Below, piece after piece: positions 10,131 through 19,403 of a stretch of DNA of 64,000 nucleotides (position 1 is the stretch's first letter; the number at the start of each line of letters is the position of its first letter). The stretch covers positions 1-64,000 of the forward strand of contig JAAYPC010000262.1 in the NCBI GenBank assembly GCA_012519985.1, given 5' to 3'. The translations under genes were made by a program, and so were the position numbers. The stretch is from Fibrobacter sp. Its GTDB lineage: Bacteria > Fibrobacterota > Chitinivibrionia > Chitinivibrionales > Chitinispirillaceae. Below the pieces are notes generated by a model. The model saw only the letters and a program-made list of their open reading frames with translations. It did no database searches and was not told where the DNA came from.

Positions 10131-11243
10131 ATGAACAACGATTCAAAAAAAGACCGCTTTTTCACTCCTGAATATTTTGACTCTGTCAAAAAAAAACAGC
10201 TCTCAGGCCCCAATGGCTGGCTTCTTTTTGTAGCCTGCAATTCCGGAATCGACTACGCTCTGGCAGTTAAAAAAGAATACGAAAAACAGCTCCAGACCCA
10301 TGGTAGCTCTCTCAAAGAAATTCCCCTTTTGGGCAGCCACGAAAAACCGGTCACCAGAATCTTTGAAGACACCGAAAGCTGCCCCAGACTCGACCAGCAT
10401 GTTGCAGGCTCCAATGCTTTCGTTTTTCAATGTGTGCACGAGTTTACCACTCCCAACACAGTCAACGAAAATATCCAACAATTGCTGCAGGTTATCAGAA
10501 CCCTTCGGGCACACCGTGCTAAAACCATAACAGCAGTTACCCCATATTGCCCATATTCAAGACAGGATAAACCCAGCTTCCTTAAACGGGAAGCCACCCT
10601 CGCCAGCCTCTTCGCTGATCAGTTAAAAATTGCCGGTGCAGATGCTCATCTAACCTACCACCCACATGCGCTGTCCCTGCATGGATTTTACGAGCCTTAT
10701 ATGATGCTTGTTGCACTAAGCGGCCTTGACCTTTTTATCAAAATCTTCCAGAGCTTTAAGGGGCTTAACGATATAGTTGCGGTTTCCACCGATGCCGGTG
10801 GTGCAAAATTCACCATACACTATTCCGATGCGATGGATATCCCTTATGCCATCGCCAATAAATTTCGACCCGGAAAAGATAAAGCAAACCTTTTGGGTAT
10901 CATCGGAAACATTAAGGACAAAAAAATCGCAATTATTACCGATGATGAAACGGTTACCGGCACCTCAATCTTCAATGCCACTCTCTGGCTTCATGCTCAT
11001 GGAATCCAACAGATCTATATCGCTGTAAGCCATATAAAACTTCACAAGCAGTACATCCCCAGACTCATAAGTCTTCATAGGGAATATGGTCTCAAAGAGT
11101 TGCATACAACCGACTCGATTCCCCAGATCCCCCTTATATCACAACTGGAGTTCGTTAAAATCCATTCATTGGCTTCCAGATTCGCCGCTACCATCAACCG
11201 CCTTCATTATAATCAGTCGGTAAGCGACCTCTTTAAATTCTGA
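10131..11243 (+). CDS. Divergent ribose-phosphate pyrophosphokinase family protein
   Basis: PYCPYSRQDK, AGADAHLTYHPHALSLHGFYEP, DDETVTGTS PRPP-loop-like; AGGAGG RBS upstream. Confidence 0.75.
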   Translation: MNNDSKKDRFFTPEYFDSVKKKQLSGPNGWLLFVACNSGIDYALAVKKEYEKQLQTHGSSLKEIPLLGSHEKPVTRIFEDTESCPRLDQHVAGSNAFVFQCVHEFTTPNTVNENIQQLLQVIRTLRAHRAKTITAVTPYCPYSRQDKPSFLKREATLASLFADQLKIAGADAHLTYHPHALSLHGFYEPYMMLVALSGLDLFIKIFQSFKGLNDIVAVSTDAGGAKFTIHYSDAMDIPYAIANKFRPGKDKANLLGIIGNIKDKKIAIITDDETVTGTSIFNATLWLHAHGIQQIYIAVSHIKLHKQYIPRLISLHREYGLKELHTTDSIPQIPLISQLEFVKIHSLASRFAATINRLHYNQSVSDLFKF

Positions 11244-11371
11244 AATATTGCTCAAATCCTTTCGCAGTGTTATTATTTGGAAAAAGAATCACTACGGAAA
11301 AAGCTTTTCAGAAAGCCCTTTCCAGTCCGAACCCATTTTCGGCAAAATCTTCCAAGGTATAAAAAACCGTA

Positions 11372-13534
11372 ATGGCAAGCAAATTTCGGCTGATATTTCA
11401 ACTGCTTCTGATATCCTGCACAACCGCTGCTGCACAGGGTGTTTTTTTTGAAGCAATCTCCGTTGAAGGTACAGCTAGGGTTCAGCGCGCTAGAAAACAG
11501 CAAATAGAAGCGATCACTGTCGGTACCAGACTATCAGACAACGATTTGGTGGAGACTTCCTTACAATCAAAAATACTGCTCAGATTTGGCGATAATAACC
11601 TGATAATAGTCGCTCCTAACACCAAAGTTCTTTTTAACATCGCTTCCAAAGAGATTGATAAAGGAATAATTACCGATGTCCGTTTAACTCTGTTTGGAGG
11701 GGGAATTTTCACTAAAGCGATTTCCAATTGTCATATCAGTTTTCATTCACCTAATGCGGTTGGTGAAATGGATAGTGGAGCTGTTTCCATGGTAACTGAT
11801 ACCAAAAATGGTGAAACTGGTTTTCAGGTACTTAATGGATTGGTGCAGGTTCGAAACATAGCTCAAAGCAAAAGTATGCCGTTACGATATGGTTTAACCA
11901 CAATGATTCTTCCTAACAGAGAACCTACAGCCCCCCTCTATATTACACACCGTCATGTTGCTGTATTGAAGCACAATTTTGGTGCAGAGTACATAGCTAA
12001 CGAGCTCAACACCTCGGGTATCGAACCTACAGAAGATTATGGATCAGCAAGCAGATTAGGATCATCTTCAAAACTTTCTGCAGCTTTTGCCGACAGCAGT
12101 GATCCCGGGATGCACAAATCAACTTTCAGCCTGAATAAAGTTTATGGTAGTCTCCAGCGAGCTCAGGAATCTTTTCGTTTCTATGAACCAATAACCAGAC
12201 AACAAAATGCAACCTCAAATAAGGGATACCTCAAATTTCACTATTCACTGGGAATCTTTTCCGGGGGAGCAAATAGCGGCTTTGCTCTTATACCATCGAT
12301 TCACCTTCCTTCTCTACATACTGCATTACAGTTTTCATTTAACCAAAACGTTTCCTCCTCAATGAATTCCGGTTTTTCCTCTGCTTCGGGGATTCTGGAT
12401 AAAATCCAGTATTTCCGACTTGGCAACCTTTCGGACTCCACTTTTATTTCCCTGGGCAAAATAGAAGACTATTCTTTAGGATATGGACTGATTGTGGATC
12501 ATTTCAGTAACCAGGATCCAAACAGAATATTCAATTCAGCAGGAATTAACGTGCAGATCCAGAAGGCAGATGTTCTGAATATCAAGGCTTTTCTGGGTAA
12601 CCTGACAAACCCCTTTTATGGCGGTACTTATGTCAGTTACTCACCTGCGGCTCACACTATAGGGGTGGGATATTATTTTGATTTCGACCTCTACAAAGTA
12701 AAATATGATCCGGATGAGTTCCGCTATGAACTAATGGAAACGGTTGATGATTCCATTGCCGATCATCTCAATCCGGCACATTCACACATCTATGAGATCG
12801 ACCTGGCAACCGAAATCTTCTTTGTCAATGATTTAAAAATGAACATATTATTTGAATTTGCCCAGAAAATTCAGGGTGGAAATGATGGTATAGTTGCCCG
12901 CATACCCACCATGCTCTGGGATATCAGACGCATGCAGCTTGGTGCTTCACTGGTTGTAGAAACCAAAAGACTGCTCAGCAGCCACTTTAGTCCCTTCTAT
13001 CTAAGTAATCGCTACAGGGTTAAAAAAGATCAGAGCGGATTCCACAATGATACAGTTTACACCCAGAATAATTATCTATCAAAGAAACGTCAGTCTACCG
13101 GGCTTGCATTTACATTTAAAACGAACCCGGTTAAAGGATTGGATTTAGAGATTTACTACAAGCAGGACTTTCTAAGCAAAAACACATTGGATCTAATCCA
13201 TTCGAATCAGGGCCATGACAGTGCTCTTAATGTTCCCGGTGATTTTACTGTTCTTCTTAATTGCAGAGTAAATGACACCCTGGTACCCTTTATTAAATAT
13301 GGGGAGATCTATTTCCAACAGTATCATGGAAGACTGTTTCCCGCAGATGCCAGCATTTTCCTTTCATGGGGAATGCAATCCGGTATTAATCTTGTCACCC
13401 GTCCCCTGTTTAAAAGGCTGTCCTTTGAAGCAGGCGGCAGATTATTGTATATTGACCGCAACCATGATAATTCGGTGGGAGGCAAGGATCTGATTTTTGA
13501 AATTTTATTAGGAATGCAGTGGGGATTTCTATGA
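11372..13534 (+). CDS. FecR-domain periplasmic/outer-membrane-associated protein
   Basis: Signal peptide, FecR-like EGTARVQRARKQQIEAITVGTRLSDNDLVET; beta-rich C-terminal region. Confidence 0.65.
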   Translation: MASKFRLIFQLLLISCTTAAAQGVFFEAISVEGTARVQRARKQQIEAITVGTRLSDNDLVETSLQSKILLRFGDNNLIIVAPNTKVLFNIASKEIDKGIITDVRLTLFGGGIFTKAISNCHISFHSPNAVGEMDSGAVSMVTDTKNGETGFQVLNGLVQVRNIAQSKSMPLRYGLTTMILPNREPTAPLYITHRHVAVLKHNFGAEYIANELNTSGIEPTEDYGSASRLGSSSKLSAAFADSSDPGMHKSTFSLNKVYGSLQRAQESFRFYEPITRQQNATSNKGYLKFHYSLGIFSGGANSGFALIPSIHLPSLHTALQFSFNQNVSSSMNSGFSSASGILDKIQYFRLGNLSDSTFISLGKIEDYSLGYGLIVDHFSNQDPNRIFNSAGINVQIQKADVLNIKAFLGNLTNPFYGGTYVSYSPAAHTIGVGYYFDFDLYKVKYDPDEFRYELMETVDDSIADHLNPAHSHIYEIDLATEIFFVNDLKMNILFEFAQKIQGGNDGIVARIPTMLWDIRRMQLGASLVVETKRLLSSHFSPFYLSNRYRVKKDQSGFHNDTVYTQNNYLSKKRQSTGLAFTFKTNPVKGLDLEIYYKQDFLSKNTLDLIHSNQGHDSALNVPGDFTVLLNCRVNDTLVPFIKYGEIYFQQYHGRLFPADASIFLSWGMQSGINLVTRPLFKRLSFEAGGRLLYIDRNHDNSVGGKDLIFEILLGMQWGFL

Positions 13535-14391
13535 ACACTAATCAACAGAAAGAAACAATCGACCATATTATTGAACAAGCTCTTCTTGAAGATCTTCAAC
13601 AAACCGGTGACATCACCTCTGAGGCCATCTTCTCAGATCAGGACACGGCTCACGCCGTGATTAAAAGTAAATCTTCGGGGATCCTCTCAGGAGCATATCT
13701 GATCAATCCCATTTTCTCCAGAATCAATCGGCAGATCGAAATCGATCTCCTCGCAAAAGATGGTGGTCAATTAAACAAAGGCACCGTTATCTGTACACTC
13801 TCCGGACCAGTAAAAGCGATTCTTGCAGGTGAACGAATTGCCCTTAATTTTCTTCAACGCCTAAGCGGTATCGCCACTTTGACCAATCAATATGTCCAGG
13901 CTATAAAACACACCGGAGCCCGACTTCTGGATACCAGAAAAACCACTCCCAACCTTAGAATTCTGGAAAAAAAAGCGGTTTTACATGGAGGCGGATGTAA
14001 CCATCGGTTCGGACTCTTCGATATGATCCTTATTAAAGACACTCACGTTAAACGAAGTGGTGGTGTAGGTAATGCCCTGGAAAAAGCCCTTTTCTACCGT
14101 GGCAATAACAAAGATCTCAAAATTGAAGTCGAGGTACAGTCGGTTCCGGAGTTCGAAGAAGCCCTTTCATTTTTACCAGACCGGATAATGCTGGATAACA
14201 TGAGTATAGCAGATATGCAGAAATGCGTAAGTCTGATAAAGGAAAGAAATGTTCCGGTGGAAACTGAAGCCAGCGGAAATATCACTCTTGCGACTATCGA
14301 ATCGGTGGCAAAAACCGGAGTGGATTTTATCTCTTCGGGAGCACTTACCCATAGCGCAGCCGCACTCGACATTCATCTGGTGATAGACTGA
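13531..14391 (+). CDS. nadC: Nicotinate-nucleotide pyrophosphorylase (carboxylating)
   Basis: LLDTRKTTPNLRILEKKAVLHGGGCNHRFGL, EVEVQS, IMLDNM; ATGA overlap with the FecR gene. Confidence 0.95.
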   Translation: MNTNQQKETIDHIIEQALLEDLQQTGDITSEAIFSDQDTAHAVIKSKSSGILSGAYLINPIFSRINRQIEIDLLAKDGGQLNKGTVICTLSGPVKAILAGERIALNFLQRLSGIATLTNQYVQAIKHTGARLLDTRKTTPNLRILEKKAVLHGGGCNHRFGLFDMILIKDTHVKRSGGVGNALEKALFYRGNNKDLKIEVEVQSVPEFEEALSFLPDRIMLDNMSIADMQKCVSLIKERNVPVETEASGNITLATIESVAKTGVDFISSGALTHSAAALDIHLVID

Positions 14392-14411
14392 AGCCATAGC
14401 ACAATTTCTCA

Positions 14412-15185
14412 ATGGAAAACTCCGTGAATAAAGCCAGAGTATCTATCGATATCGGAAATACCAGAACCCATATCGGAATCATAGATATGGAAGAATTAAA
14501 ATGCCTCAGCCGTGTCGATATCTCCTCAAAAGATCCTCAGGAGCAGATTCTTCAGTGTATAGATAAACTCCACAGGAAAAGCGGCACTCCGGTTGATTCC
14601 ACAGTGGTAATTTCCAGTGTCATCGAATCTTCCATGAAAAAAGCGATGGCTTTATTTGAAAAAGAAAAGAAATCGGCAAAACAGGCCCGCTACACCGACA
14701 AACTTCCCATAAAAATCGATTATAATAATCCGGCTCAGCTTGGCACGGATCGAATCGCAAACGCCTTGTTTGCACATTTCCGGTTCCCTGGAGAAATAGT
14801 AGCGTTGATCAGTGCCGGAACTGCGTTGACTGCAGATCTCTTATGCGAGGGAAAGTTTCTGGGAGGGGCAATCCTTGCCGGACCTGCCATGCAGTTTCAA
14901 ACTCTTCATAAGGGTACCGATGCACTTCCGGAGATAAAAGCCGAGGGCAATTATCGACTGCCTGGCAATTCAACTGAAGAATGTATAAGGGCTGGGGTTT
15001 TATATGGTACAGGTGGTGCCATCAACAGTATCATTCACCGATATGAAAAAATGGTGCCTGGAAACATCAGAGTACTTGCAACCGGAGGAGCATTACCGCT
15101 GATTGCCGATTTTCTGGATTTCCAGTATTCTGCTATTCCTGATATGACGCTGCTAGGTCTCTCTCTATTCGCCGATTTCCTGTGA
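14412..15185 (+). CDS. coaX: Type III pantothenate kinase
   Basis: SIDIGNTRTHIGI, LGTDRIANA, SAGTALTADLL. Confidence 0.93.
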   Translation: MENSVNKARVSIDIGNTRTHIGIIDMEELKCLSRVDISSKDPQEQILQCIDKLHRKSGTPVDSTVVISSVIESSMKKAMALFEKEKKSAKQARYTDKLPIKIDYNNPAQLGTDRIANALFAHFRFPGEIVALISAGTALTADLLCEGKFLGGAILAGPAMQFQTLHKGTDALPEIKAEGNYRLPGNSTEECIRAGVLYGTGGAINSIIHRYEKMVPGNIRVLATGGALPLIADFLDFQYSAIPDMTLLGLSLFADFL

Positions 15186-15313
15186 TAACTGATTGCCGGA
15201 ACCGAAGTTCAGTACTTTCGATAACGGTGCTTTGAACTTGGACAATCGTACTAAACCTGAATTTTTTCCATTGGATGTCATTCCGAATTCCGAAGCATAT
15301 ATGTGAGGAATCT

Positions 15314-15388
15314 GGTAAGGCATGCGCCCTTTATTGGTTACAGCTAGCCGTTCAGTCAGTAAGTCAGAATGCGAGCTCTTTTGCCTTC
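15314..15388 (+). repeat. Left terminal inverted repeat of a non-coding element
   Basis: GGTAAGGCATGCGCCCTTTATTGGTTACAGCTAGCC...TCAGAATGCGA...TTGCCTTC, matched inverted at 16090-16164. Confidence 0.85.
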
Positions 15389-15674
15389 TAAACTAAGGCA
15401 TCACTTTTTTTCTTCGAATACTTTCGATAGCCATAAAAACATCGGAAAGATTCAACCTCAGTCCGTTTTATAACAGAATTGCGATCTACACCCAAAATGT
15501 CTCTTCCTACTTCAGGCATAATGTGTGTCTTGTCTTATATGTGTTTACAGCAGATTAATAGATGAAGTTTTGTATCCCCTTTTTTAGAGTCAGACGAACT
15601 TTTGGAGTTTCGGTTTGGGGGCTGGCATTTACCTGCCTGGAGAGATAGATTTCAACAAAGAAATCGTCATAATA

Positions 15675-16018
15675 CTCCTAGCATCGTTGTTAAGCACACA
15701 ATGGACTCACCATTGTGCTCCTAGCAACGTTGCTAGGAATATAATGCTCTCACCGTTGTACTCCTAGCACCTTTGCTAGGAATGCTATGCTCTCACCATT
15801 GCACTCCTAGCACCTTTGCCAGGAATACAATGCTCTCTCCATTGTGCTCCTAGCATCTTTGCTAGGAATACAATGCCCTCTCCATTGTGCTCCTAGCATC
15901 TTTGCTAGGAATACAATGCTCTTTCCATAGTACTCCTAGCACCTTTGCTAGGAGTACTATGCTTTTACCATTGTACGCCCGACACCTTTGCTAGGAGTAC
16001 AATGCTCTCTCCATTGCA
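15675..16018. repeat. Tandem array, 8 x 43 bp, plus a degenerate ninth unit at 16019-16061
   Basis: Units such as CTCCTAGCATCTTTGCTAGGAATACAATGCCCTCTCCATTGTG; exactly 43-bp spacing with substitutions only. Confidence 0.95.
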
Positions 16019-16089
16019 TGTTTCAAACGGTTTTCAGGCATACTATACTCTCATCAAGGCCTGGCAAAGAAAAATGCTTTTATAAATTT

Positions 16090-16164
16090 GAAGGCAACGG
16101 ACGTTCGCATTCTGACGTCCAACTGTAGGGCTAGCTGTAACTAATAAAGGGCGCATGCCTTACC
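16090..16164 (-). repeat. Right terminal inverted repeat
   Basis: Reverse complement GGTAAGGCATGCGCCCTTTATTAGTTACAGCTAGCC...; 35/36 identical over the outer part to 15314-15349. Confidence 0.85.
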
Positions 16165-16201
16165 AACCGTCTTTCTAATATCCCACATCTGATATCCGAT
16201 T

Positions 16202-16246
16202 CACAGGGCGTTGCCCTGTGCTGAGCTAGGGCGCCCCTTCAGGGCT
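16202..16246 (-). repeat. 45-bp palindromic intergenic element, copy 2
   Basis: Reverse complement AGCCCTGAAGGGGCGCCCTAGCTCAGCACAGGGCAACGCCCTGTG. Confidence 0.8.
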
Positions 16247-16312
16247 GGATGAAGTTGTGACCTTCGATAGTATTCGGGAAGCACTCACTTCGATATTCGT
16301 TATTCGTATTTT

Positions 16313-16942
16313 CTACAAATCATTGGGAGCATTAGATAGATCGTACCATTTGCGGATAACCCAAAGACTCTTGTCTTTTCTGTCTTTCTCCAATAAGAAG
16401 ACCTGTTTTTCGATAGCTATGGTATATTCGACGGTTTGAATTACCGCTCCGGTTGTACTGAGCTGTATCAGCAGCTCGCCTCCAGTGATCATCATTTCGA
16501 TATAGGCCGAATCTCCATAAGAGCGGGTATTGGTCAGTTCCGGTGCATAACGGAATCGAATCTCCTTATTCTTGCCATCATCGCTGGAAAAAAGCTTCCG
16601 GTGACTCTCCACCTCTTCTGCTTTTGTCCAATAGTAGAATCTGGATCCGGTGGTAAAACTTAACATCGTATCTGCACCCTCAAAGTCGTAGTCATACTTT
16701 GCCTGATAGCTGGAAATGAAAGTGGGGGCAACATAAAATTGAAATGAGTCACTTAAAAGCTCTTCATAAAGATCGATCCGTTTCGATTCGTATGCCTCAA
16801 TTAGCTGCTTGAGCACCCCTTCAGGAGTAGAACGAAGACTGAATGTTTTATCGGGTTTGCCGGTTGGAGGTAAAAAAGGATTCTCACAGGAGAGAAACAT
16901 TCCCACCAGAAACAAACTTATGAAACAGAGAAAAAACCTCAT
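16313..16942 (-). CDS. Lipoprotein, unknown function
   Basis: MRFFLCFISLFLVGMFLSCENPF lipobox; start revised from the ORF track. Confidence 0.65.
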   Translation of the reverse strand: MRFFLCFISLFLVGMFLSCENPFLPPTGKPDKTFSLRSTPEGVLKQLIEAYESKRIDLYEELLSDSFQFYVAPTFISSYQAKYDYDFEGADTMLSFTTGSRFYYWTKAEEVESHRKLFSSDDGKNKEIRFRYAPELTNTRSYGDSAYIEMMITGGELLIQLSTTGAVIQTVEYTIAIEKQVFLLEKDRKDKSLWVIRKWYDLSNAPNDL

Positions 16943-17463
16943 TATTCCGTTCCTATGGGTGCAAAAAAAGAGGGCCTCCCGACTCTGTCCGGTATATCTG
17001 CCCAGAAACATATCTTCCAGGCAGGTTTTCCTTTCAATATAAAATCCGATGAACCATATTCGGTTATAGCACTGTCACTGTTTTTTTGCTTGTAGGTTAT
17101 CTGGTATCTGACTTTGTTGATAAACAGGGAATCACCAACATCCTGGTGATCTGCAGTGGAATCGCTCCAGGTCACCGAAAAGTCATACTTCTGTTCCAGT
17201 AAATTTCGGAAATTGTTGACTAATTGGTTTTTGTTGAATTTCCGTTCCGGCCCTGTATTAAAATCGATATATACCATGCCCATGTCAAAAAGCTCAACCG
17301 GATTGGTGCTTATGAAATGCTCCCCCAGACTGCTTAAGATACCATCGAAATTGTATGGGTCAACAGACTGCCCCTGGGGTTCCTCAAAATCCTCACGAGG
17401 AGAGAATAATCCGCATCCATGAAAAACCACCATGATTAGTAAGATTAAAATCCTTCTCTTCAT
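16942..17463 (-). CDS. Lipoprotein, unknown function
   Basis: MKRRILILLIMVVFHGCGLFSP lipobox; overlaps the next gene. Confidence 0.65.
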   Translation of the reverse strand: MKRRILILLIMVVFHGCGLFSPREDFEEPQGQSVDPYNFDGILSSLGEHFISTNPVELFDMGMVYIDFNTGPERKFNKNQLVNNFRNLLEQKYDFSVTWSDSTADHQDVGDSLFINKVRYQITYKQKNSDSAITEYGSSDFILKGKPAWKICFWADIPDRVGRPSFFAPIGTE

Positions 17464-17465
17464 AA

Positions 17466-19403
17466 TTAAAAGGCTGCGTCTAATTTTAAATACAGATCCC
17501 ATTTATTGCCTGCTTGCATCAGGTAATTATTTCTGGAAAATATAATATGTCCGATTTTGCCCTGGATGTTTAAAAAACCCAGCATTATACTGAATTTCAT
17601 ATTCGGTTCTATTGTATATCCTTTTCTATTATCCTTTATGTAAGAGTCGGTTCTGCTGTCATAGTTTTTTTGAATAATATTACGATAAGTAACTCCGGTA
17701 TTGGCTGACCAATTCTCAAAAAGAAATCTGGTGTAGAAAAGGATTGCATAGTCATCGGTTTTGCTGTCAATAGCATAAAAACTATTGAAATCAACCTCAG
17801 TAGAATCAAAATAATCTCTTCCGTACCAGTGCCCCCGATCATTATACTTCTGAATCCATGAAGAGGCAATTTCAACATTTTTATGCATCAGCCAACTGGC
17901 ATTTAAAGTGGAAGAGAGCCTTCGGGAATAAGGTGGCAGATTGGTAGAATACTTGAATTTATAGTCGGTAACTTCTGCATCGATAAAAAACTTTTCGTCA
18001 ATTCTGAAACGATTTCTGAAAAAGGAAACGTTTAAACCGGCCCGGTAGTCATCTACAATTTTACTATGCTGACTGTTTCTTTTTCTGAAATAATAAAGAT
18101 ATGTTTTTGCATACTCTCCGTAGATTTCTGAACTTATTCCGGCAACGCTGTCAATTCTCAGTCCCCAGTGATGTCTTGTCCGGATATAGTCTGTCTCATT
18201 CTCATTGAGACTGTCACTGTATTTTCTTGAGTCCTTGAATGCATGCAGTTCATATTCGACAGCAATATTTTTTGGAAAGTTTATTCTTAACAGGTGATCC
18301 GAAGATGCGAGATCGGACCGATGATCATTATACCCTTTCAGATCATCACTCACTTCGGATTTATCTCTAAAGTAATGATCCTCATAATCCCAGGTAAGCT
18401 CCAGCCCACCCTGATAATCGAAAAAGTAACGGTCAGTGGTTGCCAACTGCATATTAACTGTATGTGAGGATTTTTTGATATCTATAAGATTCTCAGAACT
18501 GGGATATTCGGTTGTGCTTAACCGGTAGCTGTAAAAGGCAGCAGGCACTATTCCCAATCGCCTCTCTTTTGCCTTTAATCCTGCAGCACCCTGAACAGAA
18601 TGGTTTATTCTCCATGGAGTCTCTTCATAAAGGAACTCGATATCCTTTCCATTTAACAGGGTATCCGCCCCGTAAATATAGAGAGAATCACCGGTTTGCA
18701 ACTGATGCTGAAAAAGCAGGTTTCCCATGACCAGCCCTGATCCGGCTCCTTCAATTGTTTTTCCAAAAAGCTGGAGATTAACAAAAAGAGGTAAATTGGC
18801 GATTGGCCGCAAAGTATCTCCAATTTCAGCTCCGCCATACACACCGGCATCTGCATGATAGCTTTTCAATGGCTGGGATGAAAGTCCTCCCGGCAACCGG
18901 TCATTTGAAGCAGCCGTAACTCCAGCTTCGATCTTCACCGGAATCTTTAATGGTTTTACTCTTAAATAGGGACCAGCATTGAGGTTGGAACGCAATATGG
19001 ATCCTTCCAGACGACGCTTATAGCTTATCTTTGGCTCATAGTCAAATCCTAAATCACTGTTTAGAAAAGACAAGTTTCCCCATTCAACACTCCCGGTCAA
19101 GTCGATGTATTGCTGATAGGTATTATCATCATAAAGCAGAAGTGAATGCTCGCATATCTGACGAAGTATTGCATTGTCCCTGCTTTTCAAATAATCCAGA
19201 TGAAAATTGTTGCGAAGCTCTTTGTAATAGGAAAATTCATTGGATAGATTCAGGTAGGAATCATCCGGTTCTGCCTGGGAGCTGTCCGGAGCAATAAACA
19301 TCTCCGGCCATAGATTGCTTTGCGCATAAAGATGCTGCGTGAAGAAAACCAGACAGATTAACTGAAGAATTCTTCTTATCTTAGTTTGAACAAACTCAGC
19401 CAT
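17466..19403 (-). CDS. Predicted outer-membrane beta-barrel protein
   Basis: Signal peptide, alternating aromatic beta-strand pattern to the C-terminus. Confidence 0.55.
   Translation of the reverse strand: MAEFVQTKIRRILQLICLVFFTQHLYAQSNLWPEMFIAPDSSQAEPDDSYLNLSNEFSYYKELRNNFHLDYLKSRDNAILRQICEHSLLLYDDNTYQQYIDLTGSVEWGNLSFLNSDLGFDYEPKISYKRRLEGSILRSNLNAGPYLRVKPLKIPVKIEAGVTAASNDRLPGGLSSQPLKSYHADAGVYGGAEIGDTLRPIANLPLFVNLQLFGKTIEGAGSGLVMGNLLFQHQLQTGDSLYIYGADTLLNGKDIEFLYEETPWRINHSVQGAAGLKAKERRLGIVPAAFYSYRLSTTEYPSSENLIDIKKSSHTVNMQLATTDRYFFDYQGGLELTWDYEDHYFRDKSEVSDDLKGYNDHRSDLASSDHLLRINFPKNIAVEYELHAFKDSRKYSDSLNENETDYIRTRHHWGLRIDSVAGISSEIYGEYAKTYLYYFRKRNSQHSKIVDDYRAGLNVSFFRNRFRIDEKFFIDAEVTDYKFKYSTNLPPYSRRLSSTLNASWLMHKNVEIASSWIQKYNDRGHWYGRDYFDSTEVDFNSFYAIDSKTDDYAILFYTRFLFENWSANTGVTYRNIIQKNYDSRTDSYIKDNRKGYTIEPNMKFSIMLGFLNIQGKIGHIIFSRNNYLMQAGNKWDLYLKLDAAF

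Larger units (their letters stand above)
15314..16164. mobile_element. Putative MITE-like non-coding element bounded by 75-bp imperfect inverted repeats with an internal tandem array
   Basis: Inverted repeats directly visible; no convincing ORF inside; lies between convergent coaX and a lipoprotein gene. Confidence 0.5.

Noticed and set aside
15622-15640. Sigma-54-like CTGGCATTTACCTGCC inside the 15-kb element
   Set aside because: The GC is not in correct register with TTGC; weak match.
15675-16018. CRISPR array
   Set aside because: Units are contiguous 43-bp repeats with no unique spacers, and no cas genes are in the window.
15675-16018. Integron cassette/attC array
   Set aside because: No RYYYAAC/GTTRRRY core sites, no cassette ORFs and no integrase in the window.
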